Assembly (NCBI RefSeq): GCF_000239775.1 | Contig: NZ_CAFI01000067.1 | Location: 1 to 62,332, forward strand | Reading direction: 5' to 3' | Length of the DNA stretch: 62,332 bases | DNA from: Bradyrhizobium sp. ORS 375 | Lineage (GTDB): Bacteria > Pseudomonadota > Alphaproteobacteria > Rhizobiales > Xanthobacteraceae | Shown here: piece after piece, positions 8,262 to 17,250 of the stretch | Numbering within the stretch: position 1 is the stretch's first letter | Layout: the number at the start of each line of letters is the position of its first letter | The notes under the pieces: model-generated | What the model was told of the DNA's origin: nothing | Database searches by the model: none | What the model saw: only the letters and a program-made list of their open reading frames with translations | Translations under genes and position numbers: made by a program

Positions 8262-8705
8262 ATGGATCAATTCGACGATATCTTGCGCCTCCTCGTTGCG
8301 GCAGCGACCGGCCTTCTGATCGGTATCGATCGCGACGTGCGAGGCAAGGCTGTGGGAATGCGAACCCTTGCGCTCGTCTCGCTTGGATCTGCCTTGGTGT
8401 CCATCGCGGCCATCGAGTTCAAGGACCTGCGTGTTCATCCTGACGCGATCTCGCGGGTCATCCAGGGCGTTCTGACCGGCGTCATCAGCGGCGTCGGATT
8501 CATTGGCGCCGGGGTCATCCTGAGAGATCGGCGCGAGCAGAAGGTTCGGGGGCTCACCACGGCCGCCACGGTGTGGATTTCCGCAGGCCTTGGGATCGCC
8601 TGTGCACTCGGCGCGTGGCTGCTTGTGGCAGCGGCCATCGCGATGACGCTGCTGGTGTTGTTCGGGATGGGATGGGTTGAGCGCGTGACCGGTCTGAAAG
8701 ATTAA
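8262..8705 (+). CDS. MgtC/SapB-family membrane protein
   Basis: A 147-residue protein with four to five hydrophobic helices. It shows the family's conserved N-terminal pattern: LLIGIDRD, then GMRTLALVSLGSAL, GVISGVGFIGAGVILR and VRGLTTAATVWISAGLGIAC. MgtC proteins are linked to growth at low magnesium and acid stress, in part through inhibition of the F-type ATPase. This one has only the membrane domain and lacks the C-terminal ACT-like domain of Salmonella MgtC. It starts 83 bases after the alcohol dehydrogenase with no strong promoter seen, so co-transcription is possible. Confidence 0.9.
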   Translation: MDQFDDILRLLVAAATGLLIGIDRDVRGKAVGMRTLALVSLGSALVSIAAIEFKDLRVHPDAISRVIQGVLTGVISGVGFIGAGVILRDRREQKVRGLTTAATVWISAGLGIACALGAWLLVAAAIAMTLLVLFGMGWVERVTGLKD

Positions 8706-8793
8706 CTGGACCAGAGAGACCCGCGCCCTATGAGCGCTGCATTGTCGCGCCGTAACGGCCTGCACATTCCTACGTCGGAAGCGGATCCGGTCA

Positions 8794-8825
8794 CCGGCTC
8801 GAGAGGATGAGGCTTTTCGAGCCGG
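8794..8825. terminator. Hairpin between convergent mgtC-like and csbD-like genes
   Basis: CCGGCTCGA pairs perfectly with TCGAGCCGG across a 14-base loop that includes a short TTT run. It sits between convergent genes and probably ends transcription from one or both sides. There is no clear U-tract. Confidence 0.4.
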
Positions 8826-8872
8826 TTGGATCTTTCTGCGCCGTTCCGGGAGGATGTCCCTCCGAGGCCGTC

Positions 8873-9052
8873 TTAGTCGGTCGCGCGGCTTGCGGCGTCC
8901 TTCACGTCGCCGGCGGCCTGGCGAGCTTCGCCTTTGGCCTTGTCGATCTTGCCTTCCGACTGTAACTCCTTGTCGCCGGTCACCTTACCCGCGGCATCCT
9001 TGATGCTACCCTTGGCTTTGTCGGCTGCGCCTTTGATGTGTTGCTCGTCCAT
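8873..9052 (-). CDS. CsbD-family small stress protein
   Basis: A 59-residue hydrophilic protein rich in Lys, Asp, Ala and Gly. It begins MDEQHIKGAADKAKGSIKDA and repeats the AKG..KDAAGK pattern of the CsbD family. The biochemical role is unknown, but CsbD genes are general-stress markers in many bacteria. The start was placed at 9052 (GGAGACGCAGA upstream), dropping an unlikely 12-residue extension. An EcfG-like promoter lies 32 bases upstream, in line with the family's usual control. Confidence 0.9.
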   Translation of the reverse strand: MDEQHIKGAADKAKGSIKDAAGKVTGDKELQSEGKIDKAKGEARQAAGDVKDAASRATD

Positions 9053-9083
9053 TCTGCGTCTCCTATGGTTCGTACTGAATGGC

Positions 9084-9109
9084 AACAAAGCGCGGTGCTA
9101 TACCGTTCC
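9084..9109 (-). promoter_or_regulatory. EcfG-type promoter candidate upstream of csbD-like gene
   Basis: Minus-strand GGAAC, 17 bases, TGTT; the -10 end lies 32 bases before the CsbD-family start at 9052. One mismatch from the CGTT consensus. The identity of the gene raises confidence. Confidence 0.6.
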
Positions 9110-9172
9110 TATCAAGTCGGGCGTCACGAGCTACCACGCGATGGCCAGTCGCCAGCGAAGCCCCGCGGCGAC

Positions 9173-10657
9173 CTAGGACTGGGCCGGATCTGACGGATAG
9201 GTGCGGGGAAGGTGCTGCACGGTGACCCACTGATCTGTCGTGAAGGCCGCGACAGCCCATTTGCCCCCAAAACGGCCGATGCCCGAATTCTTGACGCCGC
9301 CGAACGGATTGTTAGGCAGATCGAGGACAGGCTGGTCATTGATGTGAGCCATGCCCGCTTCCATCCGCTGGCCAAAGCGCACACCCCGTGCAACATCGCG
9401 GGTGAACACACATGCGCTCAGGCCCTGCGTGGTGGCATTGGCGGTCCGCAGCGCATCCTCTTCGTCGCGCGCGCGGATGAGCGGGGCGACGGGTCCGAAG
9501 ATCTCGTTCGTCGCGATGTCCATGTCGTTGGTGACGTCGGCAAAGACGTGCGGCTGGATCACGAGACCGTTCGGGTCACCTCCGACGAGTTCACGGGCTC
9601 CGCTGGAGCGGGCCGAGGAGATCAGCTTGTTGATAGCCTCGAACTGACGAGGATTGATGATCGGACCAATCATCGTGTCGGGCTGCTGCGGATCTCCGAC
9701 CTTGAGATTGCGGACAGCCGTAGCAAATCGCTCCGCGAACTCATCGTAGACGGCGTTGACGACGATGAAGCGGTTGGTGATCATGCAGATCTGCCCCTGG
9801 TGCAGAAACTTGCCGAACACGGCGGCCCTCACCGCAAGATCGAGATCGGCGTCCTCGAGCACGACGAACGGGCCGTTGCCGCCAAGCTCCAGTTCGACGC
9901 GCTTGATGACGTCGGCTTCCGCCATCGCCAGCCGCGCGATGCCGCGGCCGACGGTGGTGGAGCCGGTGAACGAGATCACGCGGGCGGCAGGGTGCTTCAC
10001 CAGGGCAGCCCCGATCCGCCGGCCCGAGCCGGCGACCACGCTCAGCAGACCTGCCGGCAGGCCGGCCTCCTCGTAGATCTTGGCGAGCAAGGTGCCGCCG
10101 CTGACCGGCGTGTCGCTGGCCGGCTTGAGAACCACCGCGTTGCCGACCGCCAAGGCCGGAGCCACGCTGCGATTGGAGAGCTGCAGCGGCCAATTCCACG
10201 GGCTGATCACGCCGACGGTCCCGGCTGGCTTGCGGTAGACGCGGCATTCCTTGCCGGGTATGTCGGCGGGCAGGATCGCTCCCTCCACCATGTAGGGCAT
10301 CGATGCAGCAGCCAGCGTCATGGCCTGCGCCGCCTGCCATTCCAGATTCGCCTTCAGCCGGGTCGAGCCGGCCTCATGGATCAGCCAGCCAACGATCTCT
10401 TCGCGGCGTTTGACCATGACGTCCGCCGCGCGCTGCATGACCGCAGCGCGTTCGGCGGGCAATGCGGCCGCCCAATCGCGTTGAGCCGAGACCGCGGCGG
10501 AGTAGGCGTCCTGCACGTCGGATTCATCGGCTTCGGCGATCTGCAGCAGTGTGTCGCCCGTGAACGGGTCCTTGTCTGTAATTCGATCCGTACCGCTTCC
10601 GGCGCGCCACACGCCGCCGATCAGCATGCGGTCGAGTCCATCATGATTGGCTGGCAA
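9173..10657 (-). CDS. NAD(P)-dependent aldehyde dehydrogenase
   Basis: A 494-residue member of the aldehyde dehydrogenase superfamily, oxidising an aldehyde to the acid. The catalytic Cys is in FLHQGQICMITNRF, the general-base Glu in VELELGGNGPFV, the coenzyme-binding motif is SFTGSTTVGRGI, and the active-site Asn is in ISPWNWPLQL. The sequence resembles the benzaldehyde/vanillin/salicylaldehyde dehydrogenase group, but the substrate cannot be fixed by eye. The next gene upstream on the same strand is the MDR oxidoreductase, 42 bases away, so the two are probably one transcript. Confidence 0.92.
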   Translation of the reverse strand: MPANHDGLDRMLIGGVWRAGSGTDRITDKDPFTGDTLLQIAEADESDVQDAYSAAVSAQRDWAAALPAERAAVMQRAADVMVKRREEIVGWLIHEAGSTRLKANLEWQAAQAMTLAAASMPYMVEGAILPADIPGKECRVYRKPAGTVGVISPWNWPLQLSNRSVAPALAVGNAVVLKPASDTPVSGGTLLAKIYEEAGLPAGLLSVVAGSGRRIGAALVKHPAARVISFTGSTTVGRGIARLAMAEADVIKRVELELGGNGPFVVLEDADLDLAVRAAVFGKFLHQGQICMITNRFIVVNAVYDEFAERFATAVRNLKVGDPQQPDTMIGPIINPRQFEAINKLISSARSSGARELVGGDPNGLVIQPHVFADVTNDMDIATNEIFGPVAPLIRARDEEDALRTANATTQGLSACVFTRDVARGVRFGQRMEAGMAHINDQPVLDLPNNPFGGVKNSGIGRFGGKWAVAAFTTDQWVTVQHLPRTYPSDPAQS

Positions 10658-10699
10658 GGGGAGTCCTCCGGCACCGATCAGTCGGGCGTGTCAGTGAGG

Positions 10700-11641
10700 T
10701 CAATGAGCTGTCTCGGTCGCAACCTGCAGCACCACCTTGCCGTGCACGTGCTCGTTTTCCATATGCTCGTGGGCCTTGCCGACGTCCTGCAAGGGAAATA
10801 CAGAGTCGATCACGACGGTCACCTTGCCGGTCTCGAGCAAGCGTGCGATCTCCGCAAGTTGCGCTCCGCTCGGCTCGGCCATGTAGTTGGTCGCGCGCAC
10901 GTCGCGGCGCTCGGCTTCGTCCTGATCGGGCTTCTGCAACGTGGAGATCAGGGCGCCACCGCGCTTCAGCACGGTCCAGGAGCGGTCCTGAATGTCGCCG
11001 CCGATCAGATCGAACACCAAGTCGATGTCCCGAACCGCGTCCTCGAAGTTTTCGTTCCGATAGTCGATCACCTTGTCCGCCCCGAGCTTGCGGACAAGCT
11101 CGGCATCTGCGTCCGAGACGGTAGTCGCAACCCACGCGCCGGCATTCTTGGCGAATTGGATGGCGAAATGCCCGACTCCACCCGATCCGCCGTGGATCAA
11201 CACTTTCTGCCCAGCCTTGAGATGGCCGTGATCGAACAAGCCCTGCCACGCCGTCAAGGCGGCGAGAGGGACGGCCGCGGCCTCGACGAAGTCGATTCCA
11301 TCGGGGATCTTGGCGGCGTCGGCCTCATGGATGCGCACAAATTCGGCGTAGCCGCCGACCTCGCGGTCGAGCATGGCATACACGGCATCGCCGGTGTGAA
11401 ATCGGGTGACAGCTTCGCCGACGCGCTCGACAACCCCGGCTACGTCGCGGCCGAGGACCTTCGGCAACTGCTCCCGTTTGACCGCCGGGTAGCCGCCGGA
11501 GCGGGTCTTGTAGTCGACCGGGTTGACGCTGGCTGCCCGTACCCGGACGACCATGTCGCCTTCGCCAGGCTCAGGGGGTGGAATGTCGTCCCACGCCAAT
11601 TCGGAGGGGCCGCCAAACGCGTGAATGCGGATCGCGTGCAT
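10700..11641 (-). CDS. Zinc-free MDR oxidoreductase, quinone-oxidoreductase-like
   Basis: A 313-residue medium-chain reductase. The N-terminal GroES-like part includes ASVNPVDYKTRSG and PKVLGRDVAGVVERVG; the Rossmann part has LIHGGSGGVGHFAIQFAK. No zinc-ligand set is present, so it is of the NADPH:quinone or enoyl reductase type rather than an alcohol dehydrogenase. Possible roles include reduction of reactive carbonyls or quinones. It is the first gene of a probable two-gene unit with the aldehyde dehydrogenase and has an EcfG-like promoter about 47 bases upstream. Confidence 0.88.
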   Translation of the reverse strand: MHAIRIHAFGGPSELAWDDIPPPEPGEGDMVVRVRAASVNPVDYKTRSGGYPAVKREQLPKVLGRDVAGVVERVGEAVTRFHTGDAVYAMLDREVGGYAEFVRIHEADAAKIPDGIDFVEAAAVPLAALTAWQGLFDHGHLKAGQKVLIHGGSGGVGHFAIQFAKNAGAWVATTVSDADAELVRKLGADKVIDYRNENFEDAVRDIDLVFDLIGGDIQDRSWTVLKRGGALISTLQKPDQDEAERRDVRATNYMAEPSGAQLAEIARLLETGKVTVVIDSVFPLQDVGKAHEHMENEHVHGKVVLQVATETAH

Positions 11642-11687
11642 GGTCAGATCTCCTTGGTTCGCAGGCTAAAGAGCCTCTGTCGAGCCC

Positions 11688-11712
11688 AATGAACCGGGGA
11701 GACGGCCGTTCC
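11688..11712 (-). promoter_or_regulatory. EcfG-type promoter candidate upstream of MDR oxidoreductase
   Basis: Minus-strand GGAAC, 16 bases, CATT, 47 bases before the start at 11641. The rest of the 322-base gap (11713-11963) holds nothing else that I can recognise. Confidence 0.55.
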
Positions 11713-11963
11713 TAATGCAGCAAAGCGTCGAGACGCCGCAGAGCTGATGCTGTTTCAGGACCGGCAGCGGACATTGCTTCAGAGCCGGGGGAACAGAGGG
11801 GTGGTTTGATCGATTTGGGTGAGCAGACAGGGACTGGACGAAAGTACTCCTCCAGGCGAACAGCCAACCCCGCGGGAAGGCTTGAGACCGTTTGTCGACC
11901 GAAAGCCGTCACCCAGATCAGCCGGACGAGCTTGCGTAAAGCCACCATTCGAGATTGCGCTTG

Positions 11964-12845
11964 ATGACGAAAACCGGATCAGGACTCGAGAGCGCGGGCC
12001 GGCACGTCTCTGGCTGGCCTCGCCGACTTTGGGAATTGACGTCGCGCTTCTTCCAAAGGCTCGGCGACCATAACTCCTCCACCCTGGCCGCAGCGGTGGC
12101 CTTCTACTCGTTCTTGTCCATCTTCCCAGCGTTGGCGGCGGTTGTCTCCCTGTACGGCCTCGTCGCCAGCCCCTCAGACATCAGCCGTCAACTCGATTCG
12201 CTCCGCGCCGTCCTCCCTGAAGACGTCCTCTCGCCTCTGTCGACCTGGTTGACAAACCTCGTCAACAAGCCGCGCGGCCATTTCGGGCTGGGTCTGACCG
12301 TGAGTGTCCTGATCTCTGTCTGGAGCGCGCGTTACGCGACGGCCACGCTGATGACGGCGCTCGATATCGCATTTGCTGTCCCTGAACAGCGGTCCTTCCT
12401 GCGCTATAATGCAGTAGCGCTGCTGTTGACGCTTCTCCTGATTGTTTTCGTCGGAACAGTTCTGATCCTGGTTGGGCTCATCCCTGTTCTGGTTGGATAT
12501 CTTCCGATCGACGCGGTCTGGAAAAGCAGGGCCATGTGGCTTCGCTGGCCAATCCTTCTGGCGTTTGTCGCGGCTGCCGTCGCCTTCCTCTATCGCTGGG
12601 CGCCAAACAGATCCGAGGCGAAATGGGAGCTGACGTCGGCTGGCGCGACTGTGGCAATCGCTGGTCTCATAGCGGGATCCTACGGATTTTCTGTCTACGT
12701 CAGCTCCTTTGCGAGCTATGACAAGACATACGGGTCGCTTGGCGCTGTGGCGGTGATGCTGACTTGGCTATGGATTGCTGCCTATTCGATCCTTGTCGGC
12801 GCCGAGCTGAACGCTGAGATCGCAAAAATGCGTTCGCATAATTGA
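11964..12845 (+). CDS. YihY/BrkB-family inner-membrane protein
   Basis: A 293-residue protein with about six hydrophobic helices. Family landmarks are the N-terminal AAAVAFYSFLSIFPALAAVVSLYG and the C-terminal YGSLGAVAVMLTWLWIAAYSILVGAELNAE (each read only in part here). Once annotated as ribonuclease BN, the family is now regarded as a transporter or permease of unknown substrate. The ATG at 11964 was preferred over a TTG three codons earlier. Transcribed alone. Confidence 0.9.
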   Translation: MTKTGSGLESAGRHVSGWPRRLWELTSRFFQRLGDHNSSTLAAAVAFYSFLSIFPALAAVVSLYGLVASPSDISRQLDSLRAVLPEDVLSPLSTWLTNLVNKPRGHFGLGLTVSVLISVWSARYATATLMTALDIAFAVPEQRSFLRYNAVALLLTLLLIVFVGTVLILVGLIPVLVGYLPIDAVWKSRAMWLRWPILLAFVAAAVAFLYRWAPNRSEAKWELTSAGATVAIAGLIAGSYGFSVYVSSFASYDKTYGSLGAVAVMLTWLWIAAYSILVGAELNAEIAKMRSHN

Positions 12846-13114
12846 AGACGACTTCGCCGGAAGATCGACCGTGACGCCCGGTTTTTAATCCAGGTTAGAG
12901 TCGACACCTTGCAGTGTACGCTGCCGCTCCAAAATCGATCGATTGCGCCCCTGATTTGGACGAAAGTTTGATTGACCACGCCAGACTGAGGCAGGAGCGT
13001 ACAATCTAATTAGACCGACAGAAGACGGTCATTGCGCAGCGTCAATCGCGGATGCAGTAAGCATCCGTTGTAAATGGGCGCTCGCAAGAGAAAGCATTTA
13101 TGTTGGAGGACACA

Positions 13115-14491
13115 ATGCCCAACTCGAGACAAGTCGACGTCCCTTATTCTGCGAACAAACAACGCGCAATATCCTTGTCGCGTCGCGGCGTGCTTCAAGT
13201 CGGGGCAGCGGTGGTCGGTGGAATGGTCTTGCCCGCGATGCCACGTGTGTTCGCAGCGGATCACCCGCCGATCGGAACCTGGCCCGCAGGAGCCGAAGGG
13301 CCGACGGTGACGATCGGCGCGAGTGTTCCGCGCACAGGCCCTTACGCCGTGCAGGGAGAAGATGAACTAAAGGGGATGCAGCTTGCCGTCGAGCATATCA
13401 ATAGTGGTCATCCCCTGATCAGCAAGATTGCGCCGAAAGTGCAGAATGGGCTGCTTGGCAAGCAGGTTGCCCTCGTGGTGGCCGACTCCGCCGCAAAGCC
13501 GAATGAGGCAGTGCAGGCGCAGCAACGCTTCATCAATGAGAACAAGATCGTCGCGATGACCGGAGCTACGTCGTCCGCAGTGGCTGTGGCTCTGAACAAG
13601 TTCGCGGAGCGCGAGAAGGTGATCTACCTCGTCGCCATCTCGGGATCGAACGATACAACCGGGAAAGACTGCTCGCGGTATTCCTTCCGGCAATGTTTCT
13701 ACGGCGAGACGGCTGCAAATGCGATCGGGCCCGTTCTGGTCAAGACGTTCGGAAAGGGCAAAAAGGCGGCGTTCATGACCCCCGACTATACCTACGGTCA
13801 CACGGTGACCAAGTCCGTCAATGACTATCTGACGGGCAATGGCGGGTGGACCATGGTGACGAACCAGGTTTCGCCGCTCGGGACGCAGGATTTCAGCCAA
13901 TACCTCACCAACATCGCGAATTCGGGCGCCGATGTCATCGTCAACGTCAATTGGGGGCGCGATGCGGTGCTGTCGATCCAGCAAGCCAAGCAGTTCGGTC
14001 TCATCCCGCGCATGAAGCTGGTGATTCCCTACCAAATTCCCTTCCTCGCCAAGGAGGTCGGGCCCGAACTCACCGAGGGCGTATTTGCCGCAACGGACTT
14101 CTGGTGGACGCTCCAGGACAAGTTCCCGCTGGCGAAGATGTTCGTCGAGGCATTCGACAAGAAGTACGGCTACAAGCCCGAATGGGGAGCAAATAACGCC
14201 TATATGCAATTCGCGGTGTGGGCGCGGATGGTCTCGGAAGCCGGGAGCTTCTATCCGCCGGACATCATACGGACATATGAAAAGGGCGAGACCTTTCCGT
14301 CGACGGTTGGCGACGTGCACTTCCGGGCCGCGGATCACCAGCTCGTCCGTCCGGTCGTCATCGTCCGGGGCAAGCAGCCGAGCCAGATGCAGGGAGACCA
14401 GGATTATTGGGACGTGGTCGAGGTCGTTCCAGGCGAGTCCCTCATGCAGAAGCCTGACGCATTCGGTTGCCATCTCGGCGATTATACGTGA
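13115..14491 (+). CDS. Periplasmic substrate-binding protein of a branched-chain-amino-acid-type ABC importer
   Basis: A 458-residue exported receptor (Peripla_BP_6 type). The N-terminus carries a twin-arginine-like signal, SRRGVLQVGAAVVGGMVLP, ending near VFAADHP. The mature part opens with VTIGASVPRTGPYAVQGEDELKG, the usual first strand of Liv receptors. The ligand-gating segments AMTGATSSAVAVALN and AISGSNDTTG are visible. TGGAGGA with a four-base gap fixes the start at 13115. It heads a cassette with a permease, a permease-ATPase fusion and a second ATPase. The ligand may be an amide, urea-like compound or aromatic acid rather than an amino acid. Confidence 0.9.
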   Translation: MPNSRQVDVPYSANKQRAISLSRRGVLQVGAAVVGGMVLPAMPRVFAADHPPIGTWPAGAEGPTVTIGASVPRTGPYAVQGEDELKGMQLAVEHINSGHPLISKIAPKVQNGLLGKQVALVVADSAAKPNEAVQAQQRFINENKIVAMTGATSSAVAVALNKFAEREKVIYLVAISGSNDTTGKDCSRYSFRQCFYGETAANAIGPVLVKTFGKGKKAAFMTPDYTYGHTVTKSVNDYLTGNGGWTMVTNQVSPLGTQDFSQYLTNIANSGADVIVNVNWGRDAVLSIQQAKQFGLIPRMKLVIPYQIPFLAKEVGPELTEGVFAATDFWWTLQDKFPLAKMFVEAFDKKYGYKPEWGANNAYMQFAVWARMVSEAGSFYPPDIIRTYEKGETFPSTVGDVHFRAADHQLVRPVVIVRGKQPSQMQGDQDYWDVVEVVPGESLMQKPDAFGCHLGDYT

Positions 14492-14528
14492 CTCCGGGAA
14501 GCCGCGACCGTCGAAAGAGAGATCAACA

Positions 14529-15404
14529 GTGCTCAACTGGGCAAACTTCATATCTCAGCTGTTCAATGGCCTCGTCCTGGGGGCGCTGCTGGCGCTGATC
14601 TCCTCCGGCCTGACGATCATCTACGGCACGCTCGGGGTCCTGAACCTTGCGCACGGCGCAATGTTCATGCTCGGCGGCTACGCCGGGTGGTTCGCGTATG
14701 CCCATACGGGATCATTCGTCGTTGCCGTGATCTGCGGATCGTTGTTCGTCATGATCGTTGGCGTTGTGATGGAGCGTGTCGTGATCCGTCATTTTTACGA
14801 CCGCCCGGACGAGGATCAGCTGCTCGTGACGTTCGGACTCGGAATCGTTTTCGTCGAGGCGGTTCGCTTCGCCTTTGGGAGTTTATCCAAGACAGTGCTG
14901 GCTCCGGAAGCATTGGCTGGCATCACGTCGCTTGGCTTCATGTTCTACCCGACCTATCGTCTGGCGCTGCTCGGCATCGTCGTTGCAGCGCTGCTCGCGC
15001 TATATGCCGTGCTCTACAAGACCCGCCTCGGTCTGATGGTTCGCGCGGGCATTGAGGATGCGCGAATGGTCGAGGCGCTCGGCATCAACATTCAGACTGT
15101 TTTCGTGATCGTGTTCGGGATCGGGGCGATGGCCGCCGGCTTCGCCGGGATCGTGAACGCACCGGTGGTCTCGATCGCGCCTGACGTGGGGGAGGGCATT
15201 CTCGTCCAGACATTCGTCGTCGTGGTCATCGGCGGGGTTGGATCGTTTGGGGGGGCGGTTCTCGGTGGTCTCGTGGCTGGCGAAATCATCAGTCTCACCT
15301 CGATGTTCAATCCGGCCTATGCATACGTCATGCTTTTCGTGGCCATGACGCTCGTGCTTGTGCTTCGCCCGCGCGGGCTGCTCGGTGCGGCTGGACGTGA
15401 ATGA
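14529..15404 (+). CDS. LivH-type ABC importer permease
   Basis: A 291-residue permease with eight or so hydrophobic segments and the family's LNLAHGAMFMLGGYAG near the N-terminus, LGIVFVEAVR in the middle and VVIGGVGSFGGAVLGGLVAG near the C-terminus. It begins with GTG at 14529 after GAAAGAGAGATCAACA, 37 bases after the receptor gene. The longer frame upstream is out of phase with the receptor gene and not coding. Pairs with the LivM half of the following fusion to form the membrane channel. Confidence 0.9.
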   Translation: MLNWANFISQLFNGLVLGALLALISSGLTIIYGTLGVLNLAHGAMFMLGGYAGWFAYAHTGSFVVAVICGSLFVMIVGVVMERVVIRHFYDRPDEDQLLVTFGLGIVFVEAVRFAFGSLSKTVLAPEALAGITSLGFMFYPTYRLALLGIVVAALLALYAVLYKTRLGLMVRAGIEDARMVEALGINIQTVFVIVFGIGAMAAGFAGIVNAPVVSIAPDVGEGILVQTFVVVVIGGVGSFGGAVLGGLVAGEIISLTSMFNPAYAYVMLFVAMTLVLVLRPRGLLGAAGRE

Positions 15405-15420
15405 CGGGAGAGCAGGCGTG

Positions 15421-17250
15421 ATGCCCAGGAGATTCTCTTTCACGGTCGAGGTCGCAACGGCCGTTGGGCTTCTGGTAACGCCCTTCGTGCTGCCTCATCT
15501 GGGCTTCTCGCCGACGACGATCAACCGGATCCTCGTGTGGGGCCTGTTCGGCATTGGCTTCGATATCTTGTTCGGAGTGACGGGTCTTCTGTCGTTTGGG
15601 CAATCGGCGTTCTATGGCACCGGCGGCTTCGTGGCCGCCTATCTCCTCACGATCTCGGGACTTCCGAGCGTCACCGCCGCCCTGTTCATCGGAATGTCCG
15701 CTGCCGCGCTGGCGGGATATCTCGTCGGGCTGATCGCGCTCCGGCGCACCGGTATCTATTTCGCCATGATCACGGTCGCAATTGCGGAGGTGTTCTACTT
15801 CGTCGAGTTCAATCCCCTGGCGGCCTACACGGGTGGCGAAAATGGCCTGCCTGGGGTGCCGACACCGACGCTGGAGCTCGGATTTGCGACAGTGGCGCTC
15901 GACACCGACTGGTCGCTCTATATCTATCTGGCGTTCTGGTATTTTATCGGCATCGTCATCGCGCTCAGAATTGTACGGTCGCCGGTTGGCGTCATTCTGA
16001 GCGCGATCCGAGACAACCCTTATCGGGCTGCAGCGCTGGGGCACGACGTCCATGGCTACAAGCTGACGGCCTTCGTTATCGCCGCCGCCTATGCCGGCTT
16101 CGCCGGAGGACTGCTCGGGGTACTGCAGGCCTTCATGCCACCGGATGCATTCAACTTTGCCACCTCCGGACAGCTCGTGATGCAGACCGCTATCGGCGGC
16201 GCCGGGACGCTGTTTGGTCCGCTGGTCGGGGCGGCGGTCTGGCTCTATCTCAGCGATCTCTTCCAAACCACGTTGCATCTGGGAGCGAGCTGGAAGCTTG
16301 TCCTCGGCCTCGTCTTCGTGCTTCTCGTCTGCTTTTTGCGTCGTGGCATCGTCGGCGGCCTGAACGATGTGCTGAGGTTCGCTGCACGCAAACGAGGCGG
16401 CGAGGACGTGCGCAACGATGAGCCGCGGACTGCGGCGGCAACCCGTGTGGCGTTGGTGCCCATCCATCCACGTGAAGGGAGCGCGAACCACGGTGGCGTC
16501 ATCCTCGAGGCAAAGGGCCTGACGAAACACTTCGGCGGCCTCGTGGCCAACCATGACATCGATTTCCAGGTGCGCCGCGGTGAGCGACGCGGGATCATCG
16601 GCCCGAATGGAGCCGGCAAGAGCACCTTCTTCAAGATGCTGACTTGCGAGCTGACGCCGAGCCGTGGCCGCATCATGTTCAATGGTCGCGAGATCACTGG
16701 CCGTTCTGTCACCGAGGTGTGCCAATTGGGGCTCTCCAAGAGCTACCAGGTCAACCAGCTCTTCACCCGGCTGACGGTGCGCCAGAACCTTGTCATTGCG
16801 GTGCTTGCCGAGCGGCGCGGATCGTTTCGCCTCGACCTGTTCAGGAATCTGCGCGGCATCCCAGGCCTCTTCGAACGGGTGAACCAGATGCTGTTCCTGA
16901 TCCATCTCGAGAAACGGGCGGACCTGCTCGTGTCTGAGTTGGCCTATGGTGAGAAGCGGCGGCTCGAGATCGGGCTGGCACTCGCTGGATCGCCCAGCCT
17001 GTTGTTGCTCGACGAACCGCTCGCCGGTCTCAGTTCGGTGGAGCGGGCCGATATGGTTCAGCTTCTGAAAGCGGTGAGCCGTGGTCGGACGTTGATCGTC
17101 ATAGACCATGATATCGATGCCTTGTTCGAGCTGGCAGAACGTATCACGGTCCTCCATGAAGGGCGGATCCTGACGGAAGGTAATCCCGAAGAGATCAAGA
17201 GCAATATCGCGGTTCAGGAAGCCTATCTCGGAGGCGTGGAGGCGGCATGA
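15421..17250 (+). CDS. Fused LivM-type permease and LivG-type ATPase
   Basis: A 609-residue two-domain protein. Residues 1 to about 330 are a LivM permease with FDILFGVTGLLSFGQSAFYG, RRTGIYFAMITVAIAEVFYF and ATSGQLVMQTAIGGAGTLFG. After a linker of about 40 residues rich in Arg and Thr, residues 370-609 form an ABC ATPase: Walker A GPNGAGKS, a degenerate signature VSELAYGEKRRLE, and Walker B LLLLDEPLAG. The N-domain start at 15421 follows GGGAGAG. Fusion of these normally separate subunits fixes their 1:1 ratio. The stop overlaps the next ATPase gene by four bases (ATGA). Confidence 0.92.
   Translation: MPRRFSFTVEVATAVGLLVTPFVLPHLGFSPTTINRILVWGLFGIGFDILFGVTGLLSFGQSAFYGTGGFVAAYLLTISGLPSVTAALFIGMSAAALAGYLVGLIALRRTGIYFAMITVAIAEVFYFVEFNPLAAYTGGENGLPGVPTPTLELGFATVALDTDWSLYIYLAFWYFIGIVIALRIVRSPVGVILSAIRDNPYRAAALGHDVHGYKLTAFVIAAAYAGFAGGLLGVLQAFMPPDAFNFATSGQLVMQTAIGGAGTLFGPLVGAAVWLYLSDLFQTTLHLGASWKLVLGLVFVLLVCFLRRGIVGGLNDVLRFAARKRGGEDVRNDEPRTAAATRVALVPIHPREGSANHGGVILEAKGLTKHFGGLVANHDIDFQVRRGERRGIIGPNGAGKSTFFKMLTCELTPSRGRIMFNGREITGRSVTEVCQLGLSKSYQVNQLFTRLTVRQNLVIAVLAERRGSFRLDLFRNLRGIPGLFERVNQMLFLIHLEKRADLLVSELAYGEKRRLEIGLALAGSPSLLLLDEPLAGLSSVERADMVQLLKAVSRGRTLIVIDHDIDALFELAERITVLHEGRILTEGNPEEIKSNIAVQEAYLGGVEAA

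Noticed and set aside
9212-11692. 826-residue open frame on the plus strand
   Set aside because: Antisense of both the aldehyde dehydrogenase and the MDR gene, spanning their gap; no motif.
11713-11963. Open frame of 78 residues on the minus strand in this gap
   Set aside because: No ribosome-binding site, motif or hydrophobic pattern; treated as non-coding.
15328-17157. 609-residue open frame on the minus strand
   Set aside because: It is the exact antisense of the permease-ATPase fusion; composition is charged and repeat-free with no domain. High GC content leaves such antisense frames open.
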